Source of the DNA: Saccharothrix syringae
Lineage (GTDB): Bacteria; Actinomycetota; Actinomycetes; Mycobacteriales; Pseudonocardiaceae
Direction of reading: 5' to 3'
DNA length: 64,000 bases
Assembly (NCBI RefSeq): GCF_009498035.1
Contig: NZ_CP034550.1
Coordinates: 5,456,001 to 5,520,000 of the forward strand
Part shown: positions 28,691 through 37,034 of the stretch, in pieces
How positions within the stretch are numbered: position 1 is the first letter of the stretch
How the letters are laid out: the number at the start of each line of letters is the position of its first letter
Translations under genes and position numbers: made by a program
Notes under the pieces: generated by a model
Seen by the model: the letters and a program-made list of their open reading frames with translations, nothing else
The model's database searches: none
What the model was told of the DNA's origin: nothing

Positions 28691-28762
28691 CGGTTGACGC
28701 CGCCCCCTCCGCCATCGTCCGACCGCGAACATACCAGGCGGTCCCGCCGATATCCGCGAATT

Positions 28763-28775
28763 CCATTCCGAATGG
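28763..28775. promoter_or_regulatory. Inverted repeat in the MFS/radical SAM divergent region
   Basis: CCATTC (28763-28768) and GAATGG (28770-28775) flank one base, inside the 173-base AT-richer spacer (28691-28863). It is a candidate operator acting on both genes. Confidence 0.45.
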
Positions 28776-28863
28776 TATGCGGGCGATCCACGCATTTGCT
28801 GGCGACAGGTGGACGCGCTGGGTAGCCTGCGGGTCACGGGGAAACCGATGCCAGGGGGGCACA

Positions 28864-30711
28864 ATGCGTATTCTCCTCGTCAAACCACCCATTCGCGCGT
28901 GCATGGTGGAAGTGGGCCGCCACGTGCCGATCGGGTTGGCCTACCTCTCGGCGACCCTGCGCGCGGCCGGGCACGAGACGGCGGTGTTCGACGCGCTCGC
29001 CCACGTCGAGGACAACCACGTGGTCCCCGACGACGAGCTGACCGCGGTCGAGCGGCTCAAGCTGGCGACCCACCCGCGGTGGCGGCACGTGGTGCACTGG
29101 GGCGCGCGGTGGGAGCGCATCGCCGAGGCCGTCGCCGGCAGCGGGGCCGACGTCGTCGGCATCTCCTGCATGTTCACGCCGTTCTACGAGTCCGCCTACG
29201 ACCTCGCCCGGCTGACCGGGGAACTGCTGCCCGACGCGGCCGTCCTGCTCGGCGGCCAGCACGGCACCGTGTTCTTCCACCACACCCTCCAGGTCCCCGA
29301 GATCGACGCGGTGGTGCTCGGCGAGGCCGAGTCGACGATCCTGCCGCTGGTCGACGCCGTGGAGCGGGGGCTGCCGTTCGAGCGGCTGGAGGGCGTGGCG
29401 TTCCGCTGCGGCGCGGGCCGCTGCACGTGCGAGGTGCCCGGCGCGCCGCACGTGCGGCCGCGCGCGCCGTTCGTGCCCGACCTCGACGCGCTGCTGATGC
29501 CCGCCGTCGACGAGCTGGACTTCGCCCGCTACGACCACACCACCACGTTGATCACCAGCCGCGGCTGCCCGTTCTCCTGCACCTTCTGCACGGTGCACGC
29601 CACCGTGGGGCGGGAGTTCCGGGCCCGGTCGCCGCGCAACGTGGTCGACGAGATCGAGCGCTACGTCCGCGAGCTGGGTGTGCGCCGGTTCCTCGTCGAG
29701 GACGACAACTTCACCTTCGACATCGACCGCGTGCACGCCATCTGCGACGAGGTCCTGGCCCGCGGGCTCGACGTCCGGCTGCGGCTGCCCAACGGGATCA
29801 CCGTGGTGAAGCTGACCGAGGAACTGGTCGCGAAAATGGTGGCGGCCGGATTCGAGAGCCTGTTCTTCGGGCTGGAGACCACCGACGTGGAACGGTTGCG
29901 CAGGATGCGCAAGGGATTCACGTCGCTGCCCAAGGTGGCCGCGGGCGCGTCGCTGTTCGAGAAATACGGGCTGAGCGTCAACGGCTCGCTCATCGCCGGT
30001 CTGCCGGGTCAGGCGCTGGGGGAGATCGTGCAGGACTCGGTGAACTGCGCGGTGCAGCGGGTGCGGTTCTACACCAACCCGTTCTACCCGATCCCCGGTT
30101 CACCCGACTACCGCACGTGCCTGGAGAAAGGGCTGATCGACCCGCTGACCGAGCCCGCGCTGTTCGACCAGTTCAACTTCGCGTTCGGCAACGGCGAGCT
30201 GACCGCCGAGCAGCTGTACTGGGCCTGGATCGGCACCCAGGCGCTGGCGCTGTGGCCGGACTACCTCGTCGAGGGCAGCGCCCGGCGCGAGGGGGGACCG
30301 GTGACGCCCGCCGAGGCCGCCCGACGGCTGGTCGAGCACAGCTCGCGGCTCAAGTCCTCCGGGCAGCGGCTCGACGTGTGCGCCGTGGTGCGCGACTGCC
30401 GGGTCGTCGAGGAGGGCCTGCTGGTGGAGACCTCGCGGGAGGACTGCTTCTGCGCCGTGCAGCGGGTCGCCGACGACGTGCGCCGCAGCGGCACGGCCGA
30501 CCTGTGCCTGTTCTCCGGCGACGTCATCGCCGCCGCCATCGCCTGCTACACCGGCGTCCCGCTCGCCGCCGAGCAGATCGCCTCCGAGGTCGGGCGGGGC
30601 TGCGCGTTCCTGGTCCGCCCCGCCGGGGACGGGCCCGCGGCCCCGATCCAGCGCGAGTTCGTCACCCGTCTCGACGCCACCAGGAGGGACGCGGTGGCCA
30701 CCGCCGGCTGA
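28864..30711 (+). CDS. B12-binding-type radical SAM enzyme
   Basis: 615 residues. The N terminus (about 1-190) has a Rossmann-like cobalamin-binding fold (ILLVKPP, VPIGLAYLSATLRAAGHETAVFD, VVGISCMFTPFYES, LLGGQHGT). The radical SAM core carries CPFSCTFC (C235, C239, C242) for the 4Fe-4S cluster, with FVEDDNFTFD-like and GLETTD segments. This is a class B methyltransferase/tailoring architecture. A C-terminal extension past about residue 480 has many cysteines (DVC, RDC, EDCFC, DLC, IACY, RGC) and no family I recognise. RBS CAGGGGGG precedes ATG 28864. No peptide precursor or partner biosynthetic gene is nearby except the divergent exporter. Confidence 0.92.
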   Translation: MRILLVKPPIRACMVEVGRHVPIGLAYLSATLRAAGHETAVFDALAHVEDNHVVPDDELTAVERLKLATHPRWRHVVHWGARWERIAEAVAGSGADVVGISCMFTPFYESAYDLARLTGELLPDAAVLLGGQHGTVFFHHTLQVPEIDAVVLGEAESTILPLVDAVERGLPFERLEGVAFRCGAGRCTCEVPGAPHVRPRAPFVPDLDALLMPAVDELDFARYDHTTTLITSRGCPFSCTFCTVHATVGREFRARSPRNVVDEIERYVRELGVRRFLVEDDNFTFDIDRVHAICDEVLARGLDVRLRLPNGITVVKLTEELVAKMVAAGFESLFFGLETTDVERLRRMRKGFTSLPKVAAGASLFEKYGLSVNGSLIAGLPGQALGEIVQDSVNCAVQRVRFYTNPFYPIPGSPDYRTCLEKGLIDPLTEPALFDQFNFAFGNGELTAEQLYWAWIGTQALALWPDYLVEGSARREGGPVTPAEAARRLVEHSSRLKSSGQRLDVCAVVRDCRVVEEGLLVETSREDCFCAVQRVADDVRRSGTADLCLFSGDVIAAAIACYTGVPLAAEQIASEVGRGCAFLVRPAGDGPAAPIQREFVTRLDATRRDAVATAG

Positions 30712-30714
30712 CCG

Positions 30715-30739
30715 CCGGTCCTCGGCTCGGGAGGACCGG
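30715..30739 (+). terminator. Terminator hairpin after the radical SAM gene
   Basis: CCGGTCCTC (30715-30723) pairs with GAGGACCGG (30731-30739) across a 7-base loop, three bases after the stop. Confidence 0.6.
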
Positions 30740-30810
30740 GCCCGCCCGGGCCGGTTCCTCCCGACCGGCGCGTGGCGCCCGGCCCGTCGCGCGGGGCCGG
30801 GCACCACGCC

Positions 30811-30848
30811 CCGGAGTCCGTCCCGTCGCCTGGCAGGACGGACCCCGG
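30811..30848 (-). terminator. Terminator hairpin after the serine protease gene
   Basis: Arms 30811-30823 and 30836-30848 (13 bases, one mismatch) flank a 12-base loop, directly downstream of the minus-strand stop at 30854. Confidence 0.55.
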
Positions 30849-30853
30849 GCCGG

Positions 30854-32350
30854 TCAGCCGTTGGGCGTGGTGATCACCGAGAACACCGAGCCCTGGCCGG
30901 CGATGCGCTGGTTCAGGTCGGTGATGATCGTCTCGATGGGCACGTAGTTGTTCAGCTCGCCGGCCTGGCACTCGCCCTGCCGGGCCTGCTGGCTGCCCTC
31001 CAGGATGCCCAGGGCGGTGTGGTCGACCTGGCTGAACAGCGGGCCGCCGCTGTCGCCGGCGCGGGCGCACAGGTCGGTGTTGATGCCGACGTCGGTGGAG
31101 AGCACCCGGCCGCAGCGCGTGCCGACCAGGTAGCCGGTGCCCGCGCCGCTGTCGTACGAGTCGGGGTAGTTGACCGCGTTCGAGCCCGACCCGGTGGCGC
31201 ACACGACCCAGCCGGCCTTGATCTCGGCCAGGGTGCGGGTGCCGGTGATGTACTCGTCGGCGGAGGTCGCCTGCTCGCCGCACGGGGTGTCGACGTTGCT
31301 GTCCATGCCGCCGTTGCGGCAGTACTTGAGCACCCGGTTGCGGCCGGTGTGGCCCTCCAGCCACGTGTTCGCGGTGGCCGCGTCGACGTAGGGCAGGGCC
31401 GCGTAGTCGTAGGGGTAGGCGTTCTTCTCGATGCCGTGCTGCTGGAGCACGGGGGTGCCGTTGTGCTGGGTCGGCGTGTTGTTGGTCTTGGTGGCCATGC
31501 AGTGGCCGGCCGTGAGCACCCACGCCTTGCCGGGGTGCCCGCCGCCGGTGGAGCGCAGGTTGAACCCGGCCGTGCAACCGCCCCACGTGCCGTTGTCGCG
31601 CTGCATGTCCAGGCGCAGGCCGCCGCGCATGGGGCCGTGGCCGGTGCAGTACAGCGGGTGGCAGAAGCCCCAGTCCACGTTCGGCGTGGCCATCGGCTCG
31701 GGCTTGACCAGCGTGCGGGTGACGACCAGGTCGTCCGGTTCGGCCTCGACCGCGGCCCGGGCGTTGGCGGCCTCGGCCGCGACGGCGTCGCCCGCCGCGC
31801 GCCGGGTCTGCTGCTCGGCCCGCTTGTCCGCGGCGACCCAGCCGCGTTCCCAGACCACGACCTTGTTCTCCGCCTCGCTGACCGCGGGCAGGTAGACCGC
31901 GTCGGGACCGGCGCCGACGCGGGCGGCGACCCGGTCGCGGGCGGCGTCGAGGTCGGTCAGCGAGTGCCGCACGGCCTGGGTGCGGACGTTCTTGCGGTCC
32001 GGCAGCGCCCGGACGAGCCGGTCGGCGTCGGCCGGGCGGGTCATGGCCACCACCAGCACGCCGCCGGCGGCGTGGTCGAGCCACATGCCGCCGTAGGACG
32101 CGGCGGCGTCGCGGCGCAGGGCCTGGTCCAGGCGGGTGGCGTCGTCCTGGAGCTGCAGGCGGCGCAGGGCCTCCCGCTCCGAGACCCCGAACGCCTTCAC
32201 GAGGTAGCGCACGGACTCCGTGACGGAACCCGGGTCAAGCGCGCGGTGCAGCTGCGGAGCGGCGGCGGCGACCGGGACGGCCGCCAGGCCCGCTGCCGCG
32301 ACGACCGCGAGTGAGGCGATCAGCGCCCCCACGCCTCGTGCTCTTCCCAC
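30854..32350 (-). CDS. Secreted trypsin-like serine protease (S1 family)
   Basis: 498 residues, pre-pro-protease. GTG 32350 follows GGGGAGA. Residues 1-32 are a signal peptide (basic start, long Ala/Leu/Val core, AAAAP). A pro-region of roughly 190 residues follows (ESVRYLVKAFGVSEREALRRLQ), typical of streptogrisin/alpha-lytic precursors that fold the enzyme. The catalytic triad is visible: TAGHC (His), PYDYAAL (Asp) and CARAGDSGGPLF (Ser). Several cysteine pairs support an extracellular fold. Homologues are nutrient proteases of actinomycetes. Confidence 0.93.
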   Translation of the reverse strand: MGRARGVGALIASLAVVAAAGLAAVPVAAAAPQLHRALDPGSVTESVRYLVKAFGVSEREALRRLQLQDDATRLDQALRRDAAASYGGMWLDHAAGGVLVVAMTRPADADRLVRALPDRKNVRTQAVRHSLTDLDAARDRVAARVGAGPDAVYLPAVSEAENKVVVWERGWVAADKRAEQQTRRAAGDAVAAEAANARAAVEAEPDDLVVTRTLVKPEPMATPNVDWGFCHPLYCTGHGPMRGGLRLDMQRDNGTWGGCTAGFNLRSTGGGHPGKAWVLTAGHCMATKTNNTPTQHNGTPVLQQHGIEKNAYPYDYAALPYVDAATANTWLEGHTGRNRVLKYCRNGGMDSNVDTPCGEQATSADEYITGTRTLAEIKAGWVVCATGSGSNAVNYPDSYDSGAGTGYLVGTRCGRVLSTDVGINTDLCARAGDSGGPLFSQVDHTALGILEGSQQARQGECQAGELNNYVPIETIITDLNQRIAGQGSVFSVITTPNG

Positions 32351-32466
32351 GACATCTCCCCAATCGTTGACGACGAACGGGGTGATCAAACAGTGCGAAG
32401 GTTCCTCACGTCCGGGGATCGGGAAATCCTTCACACAATCTCCCCACCGCCTCCACGCCCGCCGAC

Positions 32467-32479
32467 CGTCACCGTGACG
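32467..32479. promoter_or_regulatory. Palindrome CGTCACCGTGACG, copy 2
   Basis: Same 13-base palindrome as at 25703-25715, extended here to 15 bases (32466-32480), in the divergent region between the protease and recombinase genes. Confidence 0.4.
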
Positions 32480-32526
32480 GAATTGGGTCGGGTGCCGGGA
32501 CGTCCGCCGCCCCCGGTATCGTGATC

Positions 32527-33876
32527 ATGATGGCCGCGGAACTGGAGATCGCGCCCGGGGTCGACGGGCCGCGGGTGGATCCGGCGGTGCTCGACGCGCT
32601 GCTGCGCGGCTGGCTGCTCGGGTACCGCTCGACGGCCACGCGCCTGGCCTACGGCGACGCGCTGGGCCTGCACCGGCCGTGGGTGCGCGAGCTGTCGGGC
32701 GAGGCCGTCCCGCCGGCGGGACGGCGGCCGCCGGTGCGGCTGGGCCGCTACCGGGACCTGGCGTGGTTCCGCTGGTGCGACCGGCAGGGCCTGCACCCGT
32801 TCGCCGCCACCAGCACCGAGGTCAAGCGGTGGCAGGCGGAGCTGGCGGCGGCCGGGATGCCCAAGTCCACGCGCGCGCACCGGCTGGCCGCGGTCGGCGA
32901 GTTCTACCGCCACCTGGTCGGGCAGGGCGTGCTGGGCGCCAACCCCGCCGCGTTCGACCGCCGGGGCCTGGGCCTGGGCACGGCGGGCGACACCTCGCGC
33001 ACGGTGGTGCTCACCGTCGAGCAGGTCGACGCCCTGGCCGCCGCGGCGAGCCGGGCCCGGCGCGGGGTCAGCCCGCTGATGGGGCTGCGCGCGCAGGCGG
33101 TGGTGGCGCTGTTCACCCTGGGGCTGCGGGTGGGCGAGCTGGCCGCGCTGCGGCGGGGCGACCTGCACGTCACGCGCGGCCGCCGGGCGTTGCGGGTCAC
33201 CGGCAAGGGCGACAAGGCGCGGGTGGTGTACCTGTCGCGCACGGCCGAGCGCGTGCTGGAGGACTACCTGGCCGAGCGCGACCGGTGCGCCGGTGCGGCC
33301 GTGCCCGCGCGGGTCGGCCGGGTGTCCGCGCACGACGCGCCGCTGGTCGCCACCGGCCGCGGCACCCACCTCAACCCGCGCGACGTGTGGGCGATGCTGC
33401 GCCGGCTGGCGCGGGCCGCGGGGCCGGAGCTGGCCGACGTGACCGACCGGATGACCCCGCACGCCCTGCGCCACTTCTACGTCACCGCCGCCGCCGAGCT
33501 GGGCGCGGACATGACCCACGTGCAGGCCGACGTGGGCCACGCGTCGGTGGACACCACCAACCGCGTCTACAACCGGGCGGCCCGCCACCCCGACCGCTCG
33601 GCCGTGGACGTGGTGGACCGCGCCCTGGTGGCGGCCCGCGCCCGGCGCGCCGCGGCCGGTCCGGCGGTGGGGGCGCTGGAGGAGGTGCGGGGGCGGTTGC
33701 GCGACGCCGAGCCGTTGACGCGGTTGGCCGCGGTGCAGCGGTTGGAGCACCTGGTGGCCGACCACCCCGACCTGGTCGCGCGGGCGGTCGAGGTGCTGGA
33801 CGCCGTGGTGGCGGGCGAGGACCAGCCGGTCGTGGCCGAGGCCGCGCGACTGGCCCGCGACCGGCTGGCGGGGTGA
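32527..33876 (+). CDS. Tyrosine recombinase/integrase
   Basis: 449 residues. N-terminal SAM-like core-binding domain (STATRLAYGDALGLH, LAWFRWCDRQG) is followed by the catalytic domain: GLRVGEL (Arg I), TGKGDKARVV (Lys), HALRHFYVT (His-x-x-Arg), DVGHASVDTTNRVYN with the second His and the nucleophilic Tyr. All six expected catalytic positions are present. A C-terminal extension of about 80 residues is Ala/Arg-rich and helical. No attachment site, excisionase or tRNA gene lies nearby, so it is an orphan recombinase, possibly resolving chromosome dimers or left by an old element. Start ATG 32527 or 32530. Confidence 0.92.
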   Translation: MMAAELEIAPGVDGPRVDPAVLDALLRGWLLGYRSTATRLAYGDALGLHRPWVRELSGEAVPPAGRRPPVRLGRYRDLAWFRWCDRQGLHPFAATSTEVKRWQAELAAAGMPKSTRAHRLAAVGEFYRHLVGQGVLGANPAAFDRRGLGLGTAGDTSRTVVLTVEQVDALAAAASRARRGVSPLMGLRAQAVVALFTLGLRVGELAALRRGDLHVTRGRRALRVTGKGDKARVVYLSRTAERVLEDYLAERDRCAGAAVPARVGRVSAHDAPLVATGRGTHLNPRDVWAMLRRLARAAGPELADVTDRMTPHALRHFYVTAAAELGADMTHVQADVGHASVDTTNRVYNRAARHPDRSAVDVVDRALVAARARRAAAGPAVGALEEVRGRLRDAEPLTRLAAVQRLEHLVADHPDLVARAVEVLDAVVAGEDQPVVAEAARLARDRLAG

Positions 33877-33897
33877 ACCCGCGGGTCACGCTGCAGG

Positions 33898-33919
33898 GTC
33901 ACGCTGCGGGGTGCGTGAC
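33898..33919 (+). terminator. Hairpin after the recombinase gene
   Basis: GTCACGC (33898-33904) and GCGTGAC (33913-33919) flank an 8-base loop, 22 bases after the stop. Confidence 0.45.
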
Positions 33920-33979
33920 GGGCTCGCCGGCGGGGTCGTGCCGCGGGTTTGTCGGCCCGTGGGGCGGGTGCGCGGCGCG

Positions 33980-35107
33980 TCAGCCCAGGGTGACCGGTTT
34001 GCCGACCAGGCTGGTGGCGATCACCCGGTCCACGCCGGGCAGGGTCGACAGCCGCACGGCCAGCCGTCGGGCGTGCAGCCGCAGCGGTGAGGCGGGCAGG
34101 AACCACCGGGCGCCCGACCGGGCCACCCGCTGCCGGTCCTCCACCACCGGCCGCCAGGCGCGTTCGTAGCCCGCGGGGTCGTCCAGGTGCCCGGCCAGCA
34201 CCCACGCGCCGGCGATGCCCAGCGACGCGCCCTGGCCGGCCAGCAGCGACACCGCGCCGCACGCGTCGCCCACCAGCGCGACCCGCCCGCTGGTCCAGCG
34301 GGGCAGCTCCACCTGCGCGACCTGGTCGTAGTAGATCTCGGCCGGGCAGCGGGCCAACGCCCGCGGCACGACCCAGCCCAGCGACCCGTAGGTCTCCAGC
34401 ACCGCCGCGCGGGGGTCCCGGGGCAGCCGCGGCGAGGACGTGCGGTGCACGGTGAACGCGGCCACCCGCCCGTCGCGCAGCCCGTAGAAGCCGACCTGGC
34501 GGCCGACGGTGTCGGTGACGCAGAACCGGCCGCGTACCAGCTCGTGCACCGCGGGGTCGTCGAAGGTGAACGCGGCCGTGTGGAACCCCAGGTGGCGCAC
34601 GTGCCCGTCGCCGAAGACCAGCCGCCGCACCGCGGAGTGCACGCCGTCCGCGCCGACCAGCAGGTCGCCGGGCACCGCCGAGCCGTCGGCCAGCCGCGCC
34701 ACCGCGTGGTCGGCGTGCCGCTCGACGCCGACCACGCGCGCCCCGTGGCGCAGCTCGACGCCCGGCGGCAGGTCCTCGCGCAACGCGCGTTCGAGGTCGG
34801 GGCGCATGATGCTCAGCAGCCGCCCGTCCACGGCGCGGGCGAGCCGGTCGAACCGCAGCCCGGCCACGCGCCGCCCGCGCCGGTCGACGTAGGCGGCCTC
34901 GGCGACGCGGTAGCCCAGTTCGCGCAGGCGGGGCAGCAGCCCCATGCGCTCGGCGGCGTCGTAGCCGGGCCCGAAGAAGTCGACCATGTACCCGGCGGTG
35001 CGCGGCGCGGGCGCCCGTTCGAGCACCACGACGTCGTGGCCGAGGGTGCCCAGCCGGTGCGCCAGCGCGAGCCCGGCGATGCCCGCGCCGGCGACCACGA
35101 CCCTCAC
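33980..35107 (-). CDS. FAD-dependent monooxygenase (aromatic hydroxylase type)
   Basis: 375 residues. The FAD-binding GAGIAGLALAHRLG lies at the N terminus, the NADPH/FAD helper motif GADGVHSAVR in the middle, and GDACGAVSLLAGQGASLGIAGAWVL at the C-terminal FAD site. This is the PHBH-fold, single-component group that hydroxylates aromatic or polyketide substrates. GTG 35107 overlaps the tetR stop by four bases, so the regulator controls it directly. A role in antibiotic (tetracycline/rifampicin-like) inactivation or phenol catabolism is possible but not shown. Confidence 0.92.
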   Translation of the reverse strand: MRVVVAGAGIAGLALAHRLGTLGHDVVVLERAPAPRTAGYMVDFFGPGYDAAERMGLLPRLRELGYRVAEAAYVDRRGRRVAGLRFDRLARAVDGRLLSIMRPDLERALREDLPPGVELRHGARVVGVERHADHAVARLADGSAVPGDLLVGADGVHSAVRRLVFGDGHVRHLGFHTAAFTFDDPAVHELVRGRFCVTDTVGRQVGFYGLRDGRVAAFTVHRTSSPRLPRDPRAAVLETYGSLGWVVPRALARCPAEIYYDQVAQVELPRWTSGRVALVGDACGAVSLLAGQGASLGIAGAWVLAGHLDDPAGYERAWRPVVEDRQRVARSGARWFLPASPLRLHARRLAVRLSTLPGVDRVIATSLVGKPVTLG

Positions 35108-35625
35108 CGCAGCACCCGGCCCAGCACCTGGGCGACCAGGTCGGAGGTCAGGTCGGGGGACAGGGCGCGGTGCAGCAGCACCCCGTCCACGGCGGCGGCC
35201 AGCACCGCCGCGGTCTCCCCGGGCGTGGGCACGCCGCGCGCGGCCAGCCAGGAGGCCAGCTCGGCGCGGAAGTCCGCCAGCACCTCGCGCACGGCCGCGC
35301 GCACCTCGTCGTCGCGGGTGGCGGCGAGCAGGGTCTCGGTGAACAGCTCCCGGCCGCTGTGCCCGTCGAGCGCGCCGAGCAGGGTGGTCAGGGCGTCCTG
35401 CGGCGTGGCCGCGTCCTCCAGCACCGCGGGCAGCCCCGCCAGGGCGGCCCGCAGCGCGCCCACCGACGCCTGCACGAGCACCGATCGCACCGAGTCGAAG
35501 TGGTAGTGCACCACCCCCGGGCCGACGCCGGCGCGCTCGGCCAGCACGCGCGTGCTGACCGCACCCCACCCCTTTTCCGCGATGAGCTCCGCGGCCGCGT
35601 GCAGCAGTCGTTCCCTGACCGTCAT
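35104..35625 (-). CDS. TetR-family transcriptional regulator
   Basis: 173 residues. HTH reads LIAEKGWGAVSTRVLAERAGVGPGVVHYHF. The ligand-binding half is helical. It overlaps the monooxygenase gene by four bases. In the promoter region just upstream of ATG 35625 a direct repeat TGGACG-(7)-TGGACG surrounds ACGATCGT, which may be its operator. Confidence 0.92.
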   Translation of the reverse strand: MTVRERLLHAAAELIAEKGWGAVSTRVLAERAGVGPGVVHYHFDSVRSVLVQASVGALRAALAGLPAVLEDAATPQDALTTLLGALDGHSGRELFTETLLAATRDDEVRAAVREVLADFRAELASWLAARGVPTPGETAAVLAAAVDGVLLHRALSPDLTSDLVAQVLGRVLR

Positions 35626-35680
35626 TTGGACGATCGTACTGGACGTTCGCCCAAAACGGTGGGCGGACTTCCGCCGCGCG

Positions 35681-36586
35681 TCACCTCCCGGCGCGCTCCG
35701 GCAGCAGCGCCTCGGCCAGCCGCCGCCAGTGGGGCATGGCCGAGGTGCCGGGTTCGACGCCGAGTACCTGGACGCCGACGTGGTCGGCGCCGGCGTCCAG
35801 GTGCTCGTGCAGCCTGCGCGCGACGGTGTCCAGGTCGCCCCAGGCCACCAGGTCGTCGACCAGCCGGTCGCTGGCGCGCCCGCCGGCGAAGTCGGCCTCG
35901 GTGTAGCCCAGGCGCAGCCACTTGGCGATGTTGTACTTCGACAGCTCCGGCAGCAGGTAGGGGTGCAGGTGCTCGCGCGCGACGGCCCGCGCGCGGTCGG
36001 GGTCGCGCTCGAACACCACGGCCTGCTCGACGCCGAGGAACGGTCCCGCGCCCAGCACTTCCCGCGCCCGCGCGGTGTGCGCCACCGGCACGTGGTAGGT
36101 GTGCGCGCCCTCGGTGCGCTCCCCGGCCAGCCGGAGCATCCTGGGTCCGTAGGCGGCGAGGACGCGGCGCATCGGCCGGCTCGGCGGCGGGTTGGCGCTG
36201 GTGGCCTCGTCCATGTCGGTCAGGTAGCGGTCCATCGCGCCCAGCGCGTCCTCCACGCCGGGGCGGTTGCCGCCGAAGCCCAGGCCGAGCAGGTGGCGGT
36301 CGGGGTAGGCGTCGGCCAGCAGCTGGGCCGCGCCCCGGGTCCAGCGGGCCTCGCGCGACCAGATGCGCGCGATGCCGTTGACCACGGTCGTGCGCTCGGT
36401 GCTGGCCAGCAGGAACCCGGCGTGGGTCAGGGCCTCGCGACCGTCGCGCTCGGGGATCCAGATCGCCGGCCAGCCGAGTTCGTCGAGTTCGCGGACGGAG
36501 TCCCGGATCAGGGCCGCCGGCTGGTCCTCGAAGTCGAACGTCCAGATGCCGAAGCGCCCCAGGTGCATCCCGTCGATCGCGCCCAT
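35681..36586 (-). CDS. F420-type LLM-class oxidoreductase
   Basis: 301 residues. The luciferase-like TIM barrel shows GRFGIWTFDFEDQ, LDELGWPAIWIPE, GIARIWSREARWT, LGLGFGGNRPG, and AYGPRMLRLA. The composition fits the actinobacterial TIGR03620-like group, expected to use F420. ATG 36586 has GGGGGAGAAC upstream. An ArsR-box-like operator lies between the previous gene and this start, so the ArsR protein probably controls it. Confidence 0.88.
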   Translation of the reverse strand: MGAIDGMHLGRFGIWTFDFEDQPAALIRDSVRELDELGWPAIWIPERDGREALTHAGFLLASTERTTVVNGIARIWSREARWTRGAAQLLADAYPDRHLLGLGFGGNRPGVEDALGAMDRYLTDMDEATSANPPPSRPMRRVLAAYGPRMLRLAGERTEGAHTYHVPVAHTARAREVLGAGPFLGVEQAVVFERDPDRARAVAREHLHPYLLPELSKYNIAKWLRLGYTEADFAGGRASDRLVDDLVAWGDLDTVARRLHEHLDAGADHVGVQVLGVEPGTSAMPHWRRLAEALLPERAGR

Positions 36587-36615
36587 GTTCTCCCCCGCAG
36601 GTCGTGGTACGTGAT

Positions 36616-36643
36616 GCATCGAAGTATCGCATAAAGTCGATGC
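36616..36643. promoter_or_regulatory. ArsR-type operator before the LLM gene
   Basis: GCATCGA (36616-36622) and TCGATGC (36637-36643) flank 14 bases that include ATCGCAT, in an AT-richer segment 30 bases upstream of the LLM start codon. Confidence 0.55.
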
Positions 36644-36677
36644 GTTCGAGGTGGGGGGACTGCCGGAGGGGTTTTGG

Positions 36678-37007
36678 TCAGAGGGTGCGGCCGAGCACGT
36701 CGACGAGGCGGGCGATGCGCTCCTCGTCGCGCCGGTAGTGCGTCCACTTGCCGACCCGGGTGGCGCGGACCAGGCCGGCGCGCTGCAGCGCGGCCATGTA
36801 GGCCGAGACGGTCGACTGGGCGAGGCCGGTCTTGGCCTGGATGTGGCTGACGCACACGCCGACCTCGTGGGGGTCGGCGATGCCCCGGTCGACGGGGAAG
36901 TGGCGCTCGGGCTCGCGCAGCCACTGCAGCACCTGCAGCCGCACGGGGTTGGCCAGCGCCTTGAAGGCGTCGACCAGCTGCGCTGCGGTGTCGGATGAGG
37001 TCGTCAT
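36678..37007 (-). CDS. ArsR-family transcriptional regulator
   Basis: 109 residues. HTH: VCVSHIQAKTGLAQSTVSAYMAALQRAGLVRATRVGKWTHYRR, preceded by FKALANPVRLQVLQWL. Metal-site cysteine pairs (CVC) are not complete, only VCV is present, so it may respond to oxidation or a non-metal signal. A TATACT -10 box (37023-37028 on the opposite strand) lies 16 bases before ATG 37007. Target: the LLM gene behind the operator at 36616-36643. Confidence 0.92.
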   Translation of the reverse strand: MTTSSDTAAQLVDAFKALANPVRLQVLQWLREPERHFPVDRGIADPHEVGVCVSHIQAKTGLAQSTVSAYMAALQRAGLVRATRVGKWTHYRRDEERIARLVDVLGRTL

Positions 37008-37034
37008 GGGCGGTCGGGGCCGAGTATAGGGCGT

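Noticed and set aside
27488..30711. RiPP gene cluster built on the radical SAM enzyme
   Set aside because: No precursor-like short frame, recognition-element protein or peptidase is adjacent; only an exporter is present.
32527..33876. Integrated phage or mobile element around the tyrosine recombinase
   Set aside because: No tRNA, flanking direct repeats, excisionase, replication or phage genes were seen within several kilobases.
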